Below are positions 1 through 9,706 of a stretch of 64,000 nucleotides of DNA, piece by piece. Source of the DNA: Pseudomonas koreensis. GTDB lineage: Bacteria; Pseudomonadota; Gammaproteobacteria; Pseudomonadales; Pseudomonadaceae. Each line of letters opens with the position of its first letter. Positions within the stretch are counted from its first letter, which is position 1. Under the pieces are notes generated by a model. The model did not search any database. It had not been told where the DNA came from and was given only the letters and a program-made list of their open reading frames with translations. The DNA is taken from the NCBI RefSeq assembly GCF_025447595.1, contig NZ_JAOEJU010000007.1, positions 157,778 to 221,777 of the forward strand, read 5' to 3'. Made by a program: the position numbers and the translations under genes.

Positions 1-43
1 CGCCTTCGCGCACCTGAAACCGAATTTAAGGAACCACAGATAA
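1..43 (+). CDS. sucA: 2-oxoglutarate dehydrogenase E1 component, C-terminal tail (partial)
   Basis: The frame beginning at base 2 stays open until a TAA at 41-43 and encodes a short tail ending LKPNLRNHR. Its stop overlaps the sucB start by one base (TAATG), as expected for translationally coupled sucA-sucB. Only about 13 codons are visible, so identification as the E1 (decarboxylating) subunit rests mainly on the conserved sucA-sucB-lpdG order in Pseudomonas. Confidence 0.55.
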   Translation, partial: AFAHLKPNLRNHR

Positions 44-1266
44 TGGCTATCGAGATCAAAGCCCCCACTTTCCCGGAATCGGTTGCCGATGGCACCGTTG
101 CCACCTGGCACAAACAACCGGGCGACGCCGTCAAGCGTGACGAACTGATCGTCGACATCGAAACCGACAAAGTCGTACTGGAAGTGCTGGCTACTGCCGA
201 CGGCGTGCTGGGCGCAATCGTCAAGGGCGAGGGCGAAACCGTCCTGTCCGACGAAGTCCTGGGCTCCATCGTTGAAGGCGGTGCTGCTGCCGCTGCTCCG
301 GCTGCCGCTGCTGCTCCGGCCGCTGCTGCCGCTGCACCTGCTGCCGCCGATGGCGAAGACGACCCGATCGCTGCTCCTGCCGCGCGCAAGCTGGCTGAAG
401 AGAACGGCATCAACATCGCTTCCGTTGCCGGCACCGGCAAAGGCGGTCGCGTGACCAAGGAAGACGTGGTTGCAGCTGTTGCTGCCAAGAAAGCCGCTCC
501 GGCTGCCGCGCCTGCCAAGGCTGCTGCTCCGGCTGCCGCTGCTCCTGTGTTCGCCGCTGGCGATCGCGTCGAGAAGCGCGTTCCGATGACCCGCGTTCGT
601 GCCACCGTTGCCAAGCGTCTGGTTGAAGCTCAATCGAACATGGCGATGCTGACCACTTTCAACGAAGTCGACATGACCGAAGTCATGGCGCTGCGTTCGA
701 AGTACAAGGACCTGTTCGAGAAGTCCCACAACGGCGTACGCCTGGGCTTCATGTCGTTCTTCGTGAAGGCTGCCACCGAAGCGCTGAAACGCTTCCCGGC
801 TGTCAACGCTTCGATCGACGGCAACGACATCGTTTACCACGGTTATGCCGACATCGGCGTCGCTGTTTCCAGCGATCGTGGCCTGGTGGTTCCGGTTCTG
901 CGCAACGCCGAACACATGAGCCTGGCTGAAATCGAAGGCGGCATCGCCACTTTCGGCAAGAAAGCCCGTGACGGCAAACTGTCGATGGACGAAATGACCG
1001 GCGGTACCTTCACCATCACCAACGGTGGTACCTTCGGTTCGATGATGTCGACCCCGATCGTCAACCCGCCGCAGGCAGCGATTCTGGGCATGCACAACAT
1101 CATCCAGCGTCCGATGGCCATCAACGGTCAGGTCGTTATCCGTCCGATGATGTACCTGGCACTGTCCTACGATCACCGTCTGATCGATGGCAAAGAAGCT
1201 GTAACCTTCCTGGTGACCATCAAGAACCTGCTGGAAGATCCGGCTCGTCTGTTGCTGGATATCTGA
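43..1266 (+). CDS. sucB: Dihydrolipoyllysine succinyltransferase, E2 of 2-oxoglutarate dehydrogenase
   Basis: E2 core of the TCA-cycle 2-oxoglutarate dehydrogenase complex; transfers the succinyl group from lipoamide to CoA. The 407 residues show the usual order: an N-terminal lipoyl domain (about 1-77) with the lipoylated lysine in ETDKV (Lys43), an Ala/Pro-rich linker, the peripheral subunit-binding domain (about 109-145, with [11 protein letters not shown]), a second Ala/Pro linker, and the catalytic domain (about 175-407) with the active-site signature HRLIDG (His378, Asp382). Length is normal for the family. The start ATG overlaps the preceding sucA stop. Cotranscription with sucA and lpdG is likely. 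Confidence 0.97.
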   Translation: MAIEIKAPTFPESVADGTVATWHKQPGDAVKRDELIVDIETDKVVLEVLATADGVLGAIVKGEGETVLSDEVLGSIVEGGAAAAAPAAAAAPAAAAAAPAAADGEDDPIAAPAARKLAEENGINIASVAGTGKGGRVTKEDVVAAVAAKKAAPAAAPAKAAAPAAAAPVFAAGDRVEKRVPMTRVRATVAKRLVEAQSNMAMLTTFNEVDMTEVMALRSKYKDLFEKSHNGVRLGFMSFFVKAATEALKRFPAVNASIDGNDIVYHGYADIGVAVSSDRGLVVPVLRNAEHMSLAEIEGGIATFGKKARDGKLSMDEMTGGTFTITNGGTFGSMMSTPIVNPPQAAILGMHNIIQRPMAINGQVVIRPMMYLALSYDHRLIDGKEAVTFLVTIKNLLEDPARLLLDI

Positions 1267-1281
1267 TAGAAGCAGTCACGT

Positions 1282-1342
1282 GCTGCAAGCTTCAAGCTGC
1301 GGGAAAACGCAGCCTGGCTTGCAGCGCGCGGCTTGAAGCTTT
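1282..1342. repeat. Inverted repeat between sucB and lpdG
   Basis: AAGCTTCAAGC at 1287-1297 and its exact complement GCTTGAAGCTT at 1331-1341 are separated by 33 bases containing further GC-rich partial repeats. It resembles the short AGCTTGAAGC-type dispersed repeats common in fluorescens-group intergenic regions. It lacks a T-tract, so it looks more like an mRNA-stabilising or processing hairpin inside the operon than a terminator. Confidence 0.6.
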
Positions 1343-1363
1343 TCGCTAAAGAGGATTTTTTGA

Positions 1364-2800
<1,437 letters not shown>

Positions 2801-2807
2801 GGGCTTT

Positions 2808-2933
2808 GTGAAAGCGTAGCGAGCGACGGAAAGACAAGGCAAAAACAGGCGAGAAAGCGGAGTTGACGTCAGTCAATGAGCATTTCGAGCCTGTTTTTAA
2901 CGCAGTATTTCCTAGCGCAGCAGCTTTCACATG
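2808..2933. repeat. Large imperfect inverted repeat after lpdG
   Basis: The outer arms GTGAAAGC (from 2808) and GCTTTCAC (to about 2930) enclose the perfect arms AAAAACAGGC (2841-2850) and GCCTGTTTTT (2889-2898). Inside these lies a smaller TTGAC/GTCAA stem. The whole element could fold into one hairpin of about 120 nt. I see no coding capacity. It separates lpdG from the sucCD leader and may end or attenuate lpdG transcription. Confidence 0.6.
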
Positions 2934-2962
2934 TCCGAAAGAGACAATAAGAAACCACGGCG

Positions 2963-3140
2963 GTGTCGGCCCGTCGTGAGCCTTGCGTGCAAGACTCACC
3001 GCGGAATGTCCGCTGGACGCAGCCTTGCGTAGCTGCACCGGGTATCCGGAAAGGCTACGCAAGCAGCAGTCACAGGTGGCGCGGCACTCATAAAGAGCGC
3101 AGCGCCGAATGCGCAGTACCTAACGAAGACGGTAAAAAGC
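2963..3140 (+). promoter_or_regulatory. Structured 5' leader of sucC (probable sucC RNA motif)
   Basis: The 178 bases before sucC hold strong stems. One hairpin has GTGAG (2976-2980) pairing with CTCAC (2995-2999) around TTGC-GT-GCAA. A second has a perfect 10-bp stem, CTTGCGTAGC (3024-3033) with GCTACGCAAG (3054-3063), topped by CCGG-GTAT-CCGG. A conserved cis-regulatory RNA called the sucC motif has been described upstream of sucC in Pseudomonas; position and structure fit, but I did not align to the covariance model, so the boundaries are approximate and the ligand is unknown to me. Confidence 0.6.
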
Positions 3141-4307
3141 ATGAATCTTCACGAGTATCAGGGTAAGCAGCTGTTCGCTGAATACGGCCTGCCAGTTTCC
3201 ACTGGTTTCGCAGTAGACACCCCGGAAGCAGCAGCAGAAGCTTGCGACAAAATCGGCGGCAACGAGTGGGTTGTCAAAGCCCAGGTTCACGCCGGTGGTC
3301 GCGGTAAAGCGGGCGGCGTCAAGCTGGTTCGCAGCAAAGAAGACGCCAAAGCCTTCGCACAGCAGTGGCTGGGCAAGCGTCTGGTGACTTACCAGACTGA
3401 CGCCAACGGCCAGCCAGTCACCAAGATCCTGGTTGAATCGTGCACTGATATCGCTAAAGAGCTGTACCTGGGCGCTGTCGTTGACCGTTCGAGCCGTCGC
3501 ATCGTGTTCATGGCTTCCACCGAAGGTGGCGTGGACATCGAGAAAATCGCTCACGACACTCCAGAAAAAATTCTGAAAGCCACCATCGATCCACTGGTTG
3601 GCGCTCAGCCATTCCAGGGTCGCGAGCTGGCATTCCAGCTGGGTCTGGAAGGCAAGCAGGTTGCTCAGTTCGCCAAGATCTTCGTAGGTCTGGCCAAGCT
3701 GTTCAAGGATCACGACCTGGCTCTGCTGGAAGTGAACCCGCTGGTGATCAAGGCTGACGGCGATCTGCACTGCCTGGACGCCAAGATCAACATCGACGCC
3801 AACGCAATGTACCGTCAGCCTAAGCTGAAGACTTTCCACGATCCGTCGCAGGACGATCCGCGCGAAGCGCACGCTGCCAAGTTCGAACTGAACTACGTAG
3901 CGCTGGAAGGCAACATCGGCTGCATGGTGAACGGTGCCGGCCTGGCCATGGGTACCATGGACATCGTCAACCTGCACGGCGGCAAGCCAGCCAACTTCCT
4001 CGACGTAGGTGGTGGTGCTACCAAAGAACGCGTAACCGAAGCTTTCAAAATCATTCTGTCCGACAGCAATGTCGCTGCAGTACTGGTTAACATCTTCGGC
4101 GGCATCGTTCGTTGCGACATGATTGCCGAAGGCATCATCGGTGCAGTGAAAGAAGTCGGCGTGAAAATCCCGGTTGTTGTTCGTCTTGAAGGCAACAACG
4201 CTGAACTGGGCGCTAAAGTACTGGCAGAAAGCGGTTTGAACATCATCGCTGCTACCAGCCTGACCGACGCTGCTCAACAAGTCGTTAAAGCTGCGGAGGG
4301 CAAGTAA
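3141..4307 (+). CDS. sucC: Succinyl-CoA synthetase beta subunit (ADP-forming)
   Basis: Beta subunit of the TCA-cycle enzyme that couples succinyl-CoA cleavage to nucleoside triphosphate synthesis. The 388-residue protein starts MNLHEYQ, has the ATP-grasp domain in the N-terminal half ([13 protein letters not shown] near residues 53-65) and the CoA-ligase domain in the C-terminal half, with GGGAT and [10 protein letters not shown]. Length matches the family. The TAA stop overlaps the sucD ATG by one base (TAATG), so the two subunits are translationally coupled in equal amounts. Confidence 0.97.
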   Translation: MNLHEYQGKQLFAEYGLPVSTGFAVDTPEAAAEACDKIGGNEWVVKAQVHAGGRGKAGGVKLVRSKEDAKAFAQQWLGKRLVTYQTDANGQPVTKILVESCTDIAKELYLGAVVDRSSRRIVFMASTEGGVDIEKIAHDTPEKILKATIDPLVGAQPFQGRELAFQLGLEGKQVAQFAKIFVGLAKLFKDHDLALLEVNPLVIKADGDLHCLDAKINIDANAMYRQPKLKTFHDPSQDDPREAHAAKFELNYVALEGNIGCMVNGAGLAMGTMDIVNLHGGKPANFLDVGGGATKERVTEAFKIILSDSNVAAVLVNIFGGIVRCDMIAEGIIGAVKEVGVKIPVVVRLEGNNAELGAKVLAESGLNIIAATSLTDAAQQVVKAAEGK

Positions 4308-5191
4308 TGAGCGTCCTGATCAATAAAGACACCAAAGTAATCTGCCAGGGCTTCACCGGTGCGCAGGGTACTTTCCACTCCGAACAAGCCATTGCCTACG
4401 GCACCAAAATGGTCGGCGGCGTGACTCCAGGCAAAGGTGGCACCACTCACCTGAACCTGCCTGTGTTCAACACCGTGAAAGAAGCTGTAGAAGCCACTGG
4501 CGCCACCGCCAGCGTCATCTACGTTCCGGCTCCTTTCTGCAAGGACTCGATCCTGGAAGCAGCTTTCGGCGGCATCAAGCTGATCGTCTGCATCACCGAA
4601 GGCATTCCTACCCTGGACATGCTGGACGCCAAAGTTAAGTGCGACGAGCTGGGTGTTACCCTGATCGGCCCTAACTGCCCAGGCGTGATCACCCCAGGCG
4701 AATGCAAGATCGGCATCATGCCAGGTCACATTCACTTGCCAGGCAAGGTCGGTATCGTTTCCCGTTCCGGCACCCTGACCTACGAAGCTGTCAAGCAGAC
4801 TACTGACGCCGGTTTCGGTCAGTCGACTTGCGTCGGCATCGGTGGTGACCCGATCCCGGGTTCGAACTTCATCGACATCCTGAAGCTGTTCCAGGAGGAC
4901 CCGAAGACCGAAGCGATCGTGATGATCGGCGAGATCGGCGGTTCGGCTGAAGAAGAAGCGGCTGCCTACATCAAGGCACACGTGACCAAGCCGGTTGTTT
5001 CCTACATCGCTGGTGTGACTGCTCCTCCGGGCAAGCGCATGGGCCATGCTGGCGCAATCATCTCCGGCGGCAAAGGCACTGCAGACGAGAAATTCGCTGC
5101 TCTGCAAGACGCAGGCGTGAAAACCGTGCGTTCGCTGGCAGACATCGGCAAGGCCCTGGCCGAGCTGACTGGCTGGGAAGTGAAGAAGTAA
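4307..5191 (+). CDS. sucD: Succinyl-CoA synthetase alpha subunit
   Basis: Alpha subunit carrying the phosphorylated histidine. The 294 residues include the CoA-binding Rossmann region at the N terminus ([14 protein letters not shown]), the GPNCPG motif, and GHAGAI with the active-site His247. Length is within a few residues of other SucD proteins. It is the last gene of sucCD and is followed by a strong terminator. Confidence 0.97.
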   Translation: MSVLINKDTKVICQGFTGAQGTFHSEQAIAYGTKMVGGVTPGKGGTTHLNLPVFNTVKEAVEATGATASVIYVPAPFCKDSILEAAFGGIKLIVCITEGIPTLDMLDAKVKCDELGVTLIGPNCPGVITPGECKIGIMPGHIHLPGKVGIVSRSGTLTYEAVKQTTDAGFGQSTCVGIGGDPIPGSNFIDILKLFQEDPKTEAIVMIGEIGGSAEEEAAAYIKAHVTKPVVSYIAGVTAPPGKRMGHAGAIISGGKGTADEKFAALQDAGVKTVRSLADIGKALAELTGWEVKK

Positions 5192-5219
5192 GCTTCGGCT
5201 GACTTCTCTGCTCCAGCAA

Positions 5220-5246
5220 CAAAGGCCACCTTCGGGTGGCCTTTGT
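5220..5246 (+). terminator. Rho-independent terminator of sucCD
   Basis: CAAAGGCCACC-TTCG-GGTGGCCTTTG forms an 11-bp stem with a UUCG tetraloop, 28 bases after the sucD stop; the T-run that follows is short. Confidence 0.85.
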
Positions 5247-5520
5247 CGTTTCTGGCGTTCGGGTGGACGATGGCAATTTATAAGCACTCACCCAATAACA
5301 TGCAAAAACGCGACACAGAAACGTCGCGTATCGGATAGTTCGCCCTCTAACAGTGCGTTTGTCAGGCAAATTCGTTAGGCTAGCAGCCATTTTTGCGTCT
5401 GCCGCCCACAAGGCATGCAACGCGCTAAACGGGTCAGTCTTATACGGATTGACAGCATTTCCCTAACCCCACAGGGAAATCCCCCTCTAAATTCCGATTC
5501 AGTAGTGTGGTATTTCCTTA
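5247..5520 (+). other. Long leader/intergenic region before brnQ
   Basis: About 270 bases without an open frame of note. A perfect hairpin CGCGAC-acagaaac-GTCGCG lies near 5311-5330. No Shine-Dalgarno sequence precedes the brnQ ATG (the bases before it are GGTATTTCCTTA). No known riboswitch was recognised. Confidence 0.4.
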
Positions 5521-6834
5521 ATGAAAGTTTTGAAAGGTCAGGACATCCTGGCACTTGGCTTTATGACATTCGCCCTCTTCGTCGGGGCCGGCAACATCAT
5601 CTTCCCGCCTATCGTCGGTTTGCAGTCCGGGCCAAACGTCTGGATGGCGGCGCTGGGCTTCCTGATCACTGCGGTCGGTCTGCCAGTGGTCACCGTGGTC
5701 GCACTGGCCAAGGTCGGTGGCGCAATGGACGCCCTGAGCAGCCCGATCGGCAAGATCGCCGGTGGCGTGCTGGCTGCCGCGTGCTATCTCGCGGTCGGCC
5801 CGTTGTTCGCCACGCCGCGTACCGCGACCGTTTCCTTTGAAGTGGGTCTGGCGCCGTTGACCGGCGAGAGCCCGTTGGCACTGTTCCTCTACAGCTCGGT
5901 GTATTTCCTGCTGGTGTTCTTCATTTCGCTCTACCCTGGGCGTCTGCTGGACACCGTCGGTCGCTTCCTCGCGCCACTGAAGATCATCGCTTTGGCTGTG
6001 CTCGGCATCGCCGCATTTGCACTGCCGGCCGGTGACATCGGCGTGGCTACGCCGGAATACGTTGCGGCACCGTTCTCCCAAGGCTTCATCAATGGTTACC
6101 TGACCATGGATACCCTGGGCGCACTGGTGTTCGGCATCGTCATCGTCAACGCGATCCGCTCCCGTGGCGTAGAGTCGCCGGCACTGATCACCCGTTACGC
6201 GATCATCGCCGGGCTGATTGCCGGTGTCGGTCTGGCGCTGGTGTACGTCAGCCTGTTCCGTCTGGGTTCCGGCAGCCATGAAGTGGCGGCGGGCGCGACC
6301 AACGGCGCCGCGGTGCTGCACGCTTACGTGCAACACACCTTCGGTTCGCTGGGCAGTGGCTTCCTCGCTGTGCTGATCTCTCTGGCGTGCCTGGTGACGG
6401 CGGTTGGCCTGACCTGCGCCTGTGCCGAATACTTCAGCCGTGTACTGCCGCTGTCCTACAAGACCCTGGTGATCATCCTGGCGGCGTTCTCGCTGCTGGT
6501 GTCCAACCTGGGCCTGACCAAGCTGATCGCGTTCTCGATCCCGGTGCTGACCGCGATCTACCCGCCGTGCATCGTGCTGGTGGCCCTGAGCTTCTGCGCT
6601 GCGTTCTGGCATGAGCAGAGCCGCATCATGGGCCCGGTGATGCTGGTGTCGTTCGTGTTCGGCACCATCGATGCGTTGAAAGGCGCCGGTCTGGCTGACT
6701 GGATGCCATCGCAACTGGCCCACCTGCCGCTGAGCGAGCAAGGTCTGGCGTGGCTGGTGCCGTGCGTGATGACTCTTGTGGTTGCTGTGGTTTGCGACCG
6801 CCTGCTGGGCAAGCGCGCCGAAGCCTTGGCTTAA
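5521..6834 (+). CDS. brnQ: Branched-chain amino acid:cation symporter, LIVCS family (BrnQ/BraB)
   Basis: Cytoplasmic-membrane carrier that takes up leucine, isoleucine and valine with sodium or protons. The 437 residues form about 12 hydrophobic segments, beginning with [18 protein letters not shown], the family's N-terminal signature. In P. aeruginosa the gene after sucD is braB, and this copy occupies the same place. It is transcribed alone, with terminators on both sides. The start lacks a recognisable ribosome binding site, but the N-terminal sequence fits the family, so the start is probably right. Confidence 0.93.
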   Translation: MKVLKGQDILALGFMTFALFVGAGNIIFPPIVGLQSGPNVWMAALGFLITAVGLPVVTVVALAKVGGAMDALSSPIGKIAGGVLAAACYLAVGPLFATPRTATVSFEVGLAPLTGESPLALFLYSSVYFLLVFFISLYPGRLLDTVGRFLAPLKIIALAVLGIAAFALPAGDIGVATPEYVAAPFSQGFINGYLTMDTLGALVFGIVIVNAIRSRGVESPALITRYAIIAGLIAGVGLALVYVSLFRLGSGSHEVAAGATNGAAVLHAYVQHTFGSLGSGFLAVLISLACLVTAVGLTCACAEYFSRVLPLSYKTLVIILAAFSLLVSNLGLTKLIAFSIPVLTAIYPPCIVLVALSFCAAFWHEQSRIMGPVMLVSFVFGTIDALKGAGLADWMPSQLAHLPLSEQGLAWLVPCVMTLVVAVVCDRLLGKRAEALA

Positions 6835-6877
6835 GATTGCCGGGCCGCCACAAGCGGCTCCCGAGCGATTAAACAGA

Positions 6878-6911
6878 AATGCCCCGTATCAATCGATACG
6901 GGGCATTTTTT
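6878..6911 (+). terminator. Terminator of brnQ
   Basis: ATGCCCCGTAT-caatcg-ATACGGGGCAT followed by a run of T; 45 bases after the brnQ stop. Confidence 0.9.
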
Positions 6912-6970
6912 ATGGGCTTCAGGCAGTGTCTTTTCCCGTGATTCAGCGTCGAAGCAAGCGAAGCTTTCAG

Positions 6971-7059
6971 GTGGGAGCGAGCCTGCTCGCGATGGCGGTG
7001 CATCTGTCACATCTATTCAGAATGTGCCGGCGTCATCGCGAGCAAGCTCGCTCCCACAA
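6971..7059. repeat. Paired inverted REP elements
   Basis: GTGGGAGCGAGC-CTGCTCGCGATG and its near-complement CATCGCGAGCAAGCTCGCTCCCAC face each other across about 45 bases. This is the standard Pseudomonas REP doublet (BIME-like) and lies in the brnQ to DUF599 spacer. Confidence 0.9.
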
Positions 7060-7088
7060 TCCCGCGTTCATACTCCACAGGGAATTGC

Positions 7089-7826
7089 ATGTCGTTCATC
7101 CAAGCCAACCTGATCCACCTGCTGGCCGCGCTCTGGTTTGTCATCTGCTGGGGCGGTTACACCCGTTATGCCACCTGGAAGGGCCGTGACACCGCGTGCC
7201 TGGCCAGCGTGCTGCACCTGTACCGCGAAGACTGGATGCGCCGCATGCTGCTGCGCGACAACCGCATCGCCGACGCCAGCGTGATCGGCAACCTCGAGCG
7301 CAACGCCTCGTTCTTCGCCTCCAGCACGCTGATTATCCTGGCGGGCATCCTGACCGTGCTCGGCGCGTCCGAGCGCGCAGTGTCGCTGTTGGCGGACATC
7401 CCGATGGTGCAACAGGCCTCGCAGGGTATGTCGGAGATCAAGTTGCTGTGCCTGGCGCTGGTGTTCGTCTATGCCTTCTTCACCTTCAGCTGGTGCATGC
7501 GCCAATACAACTTCGCTGCGATTCTGGTCGGCTCGGCCCCGATGATCGGCGAGCGGCAAGTCTCGGAGCAGGAGCGCAAGGCGTTCGCCTCGCGGGCGGC
7601 TCGAGTGATTTCGATGGCGGCCAACCAGTTCAACTTCGGTCTGCGTTCCTATTACTTCGGGATGAGCATGCTGGCGTGGTTCGTCAGCCCGTGGCTGTTC
7701 ATGTTGATGAGCGCAGGCGTGGTGCTCGTGTTGTATCGCCGGGAGTTTCATTCCGACGTACTCGATGTAATGGTCTATACCCCTACAGAGGCGCCATTGC
7801 CCGAAGCGAACAAAGAGGCTGCTTGA
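7089..7826 (+). CDS. DUF599 family membrane protein
   Basis: A 245-residue integral membrane protein. The order of a short N-terminal TM segment (HLLAALWFVICW), a charged stretch with LHLYREDWMRRML and IGNLERNASFF, and then three further hydrophobic segments is typical of DUF599, which has no assigned biochemical function. It occupies the position of PA1591 after the branched-chain carrier. Its TGA overlaps the next start by one base, so it is coupled to the MAPEG-like gene. Confidence 0.85.
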   Translation: MSFIQANLIHLLAALWFVICWGGYTRYATWKGRDTACLASVLHLYREDWMRRMLLRDNRIADASVIGNLERNASFFASSTLIILAGILTVLGASERAVSLLADIPMVQQASQGMSEIKLLCLALVFVYAFFTFSWCMRQYNFAAILVGSAPMIGERQVSEQERKAFASRAARVISMAANQFNFGLRSYYFGMSMLAWFVSPWLFMLMSAGVVLVLYRREFHSDVLDVMVYTPTEAPLPEANKEAA

Positions 7827-8227
7827 TGAGTATTCCGTTCTGGTGTGTGTTTATCAGTGCATTGTTGATCTACGTGGCGCGTATGCCGGTCGGCAAGGCC
7901 ATGAAAGAGCAGGGTGGTTACAACAACCACTTGCCGCGTCAGCAACAGGCACAGCTCACCGGTTACGGGGCCCGGGCGCTGGCGGCACATCAGAACAGCA
8001 TTGAAGCGTTCATCCTGTTTGCGGTTGGCGTGCTGATGGCGCATACCACCCAGACGGCGGGATGGCTGATCGATACATTGGCGATCATCTTCGTGATCTC
8101 GCGGATTCTCTATTTGTGGTTTTACCTGAAGGATATTCCGACGCTACGCAGTCTGGTCTGGCTGGTCGGCTTAGTGTGCTCGTTATTGCTGATGATTAGT
8201 CCGACTTTTAGAACTGTCTTGCTCTAA
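7826..8227 (+). CDS. MAPEG family membrane protein
   Basis: 133 residues with about four TM helices. The segment GYGARALAAHQNSIEAFILFAVGV matches the MAPEG (membrane-associated eicosanoid and glutathione metabolism) fold as seen in many proteobacterial members. Enzymatic activity is unproven for most bacterial members. The ATG is preceded by AGAGG at 7 nt and overlaps the upstream TGA, indicating a two-gene operon with DUF599. Confidence 0.8.
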   Translation: MSIPFWCVFISALLIYVARMPVGKAMKEQGGYNNHLPRQQQAQLTGYGARALAAHQNSIEAFILFAVGVLMAHTTQTAGWLIDTLAIIFVISRILYLWFYLKDIPTLRSLVWLVGLVCSLLLMISPTFRTVLL

Positions 8228-8253
8228 GACGGCATTGGCAAAAAATGACAGGC

Positions 8254-8289
8254 AAAAGAAAACCCGCACTTGGCGGGTTTTCTTTTTTG
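8254..8289. terminator. Bidirectional terminator
   Basis: AAAAGAAAACCCGC-actt-GCGGGTTTTCTTTTTT serves the rightward MAPEG gene and, read on the minus strand, the small lipoprotein gene. Confidence 0.85.
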
Positions 8290-8304
8290 CCAGCTAGAAG
8301 CAGC

Positions 8305-8541
8305 TTATTGCTTCTTGGCAGCTTCTTCTTGCGCTGCAGCGTTCGATTCGGCCTGAGCTTTGGCAGCTTCGGCGTTTTCTTTCGCTGCGTCGTTCACTTT
8401 ATCCTGAGCTTTGCTCATGTCTTGCTGAGCTTGTTCAGCATGTTGGTTGGCATCTTGAGCTTTGTCCTCGGATTTTTTATCGCAGGCAGCGAGACCGAGG
8501 GAAGCGGTCAACATCAAGGCAATAGCTAAAGTCTTACGCAT
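8305..8541 (-). CDS. Small Ala/Lys/Glu-rich lipoprotein
   Basis: 78 residues. The chosen start gives MRKTLAIALMLTASLGLAAC, a lipoprotein signal with Cys20 as lipidation site, and has a good GGAG ribosome binding site; the frame continues 23 codons upstream without one. The mature part is about 58 residues of Ala, Lys, Glu and Gln, probably one long helix or coiled coil, with no tryptophan or aromatic residues. It could be a periplasmic spacer or stress protein, but no family was recognised. Confidence 0.8.
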   Translation of the reverse strand: MRKTLAIALMLTASLGLAACDKKSEDKAQDANQHAEQAQQDMSKAQDKVNDAAKENAEAAKAQAESNAAAQEEAAKKQ

Positions 8542-8699
8542 GGGGTGTTTCTCCTTATGGAAAATAACTACTGGCCTTAAGAGCGTGGGCCTTGAGGTTA
8601 AGTTCCTCATTTCTCACAGATATATAAGTTTGTTTTGCAATGGAACTTTTGCTGTTCTTTCCACTACTGGGAACAGCGACTAACAAGAGTAATTATCAA

Positions 8700-9176
8700 A
8701 TGGCCGAAAACCCCGTTTTTGAGCGTGCGACACGGTTTCTCTCGGCCTTGCGCCACTGTCAGGTGCTGGGATTGAAGGTGCACAGCGCAAGTAGTGAAGG
8801 CCTGACGGTGGTGCTGCCGTACAGTGCGCAAATTGTCGGTAATCCGCTGACCGGTGTGGTCCACGGTGGGGCGATCACGTCGCTGATGGACACCGCGTGC
8901 GGCATGTCGACCCTGTGCGTCCTGCCGGAATTCGAAGTCTGCCCGACCCTCGATCTGCGCATCGACTACATGCACGCCGCCGAGCCGCATAAAGACGTCT
9001 ATGGCTTCGCCCAATGTTATCGAGTCACCACCGATGTGATCTTCGCTCGCGGCTTCGCCTATCAGGATGATCCCGAGCAACCGATTGCCCATGTCGTCGG
9101 CACCTTCATGCGCATGGGCAAGGGACTTAAAGGCACCAAAGGCTTTGGTGGCGCGATCAAGGGAGAAAACCCATGA
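8700..9176 (+). CDS. PaaI-like hotdog-fold thioesterase
   Basis: 158 residues from MAENPVFE (a longer in-frame ATG at 8640 has no ribosome binding site). The hotdog signature NPLTGVVHGGAITSLMDTACG lies near residue 50 and RIDYMHAAEP further on, as in the 4HBT/PaaI acyl-CoA thioesterases. The substrate cannot be read from sequence. The following gene overlaps by ATGA and encodes a paralogue, so the pair may form a heteromer or act on related thioesters. Confidence 0.85.
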   Translation: MAENPVFERATRFLSALRHCQVLGLKVHSASSEGLTVVLPYSAQIVGNPLTGVVHGGAITSLMDTACGMSTLCVLPEFEVCPTLDLRIDYMHAAEPHKDVYGFAQCYRVTTDVIFARGFAYQDDPEQPIAHVVGTFMRMGKGLKGTKGFGGAIKGENP

Positions 9177-9625
9177 GCGATGATTTCAAGCAGCAACTGC
9201 AAGAGGCGCACGAGAAGGGTGACTACGCGCCGCTGCTGAAACTGATCCCCTACGCCGGACTCATCGGCGTCGAGTGTTCGCGGGTCGGTGATGACTTGCT
9301 GTTCAGGCTGCCGGCAAACAAGGACAACATTGGTAACCCTTTATTGCCGGCGATCCACGGCGGGGTGATTGCCGGGTTCATGGAGCTGTCCGCCGCCCTG
9401 CATCTGCTGATTTTCACTGGTGCGCCCGGCGTGCCGAAGATTATCGATTTCTCTCTCGATTACCTGCGGGCCGGGCAGTTTCGCGACACCTGGGCCCGGT
9501 GTCAGGTCTGTCGTCAGGGCCGGCGGGTGGCCAACGTCGCAGTCACGGCCTGGCAAAGCACCGAAAGCGAACCGATTGCCACCGCCCGCGCGCACTTCAA
9601 AATCGATGAGCCCTTGAAATCCTGA
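9173..9625 (+). CDS. PaaI-like hotdog-fold thioesterase (second of pair)
   Basis: 150 residues, starting with an ATG that overlaps the previous stop and lies behind GGGAG. It has the same fold signature as its neighbour: NPLLPAIHGGVIAGFMELSA and IDFSLDYLRAG, with acidic residue Glu in place of the Asp seen in the first copy. The two are distant tandem paralogues. Substrate unknown. Confidence 0.85.
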   Translation: MSDDFKQQLQEAHEKGDYAPLLKLIPYAGLIGVECSRVGDDLLFRLPANKDNIGNPLLPAIHGGVIAGFMELSAALHLLIFTGAPGVPKIIDFSLDYLRAGQFRDTWARCQVCRQGRRVANVAVTAWQSTESEPIATARAHFKIDEPLKS

Positions 9626-9706
9626 AGCACGCCCCCAACTCACAGAACAACCCGCCGCCGACCAGCAAGGTCGCGGCCAATGCCATCTGATTGGAGTTTG
9701 ATGACC

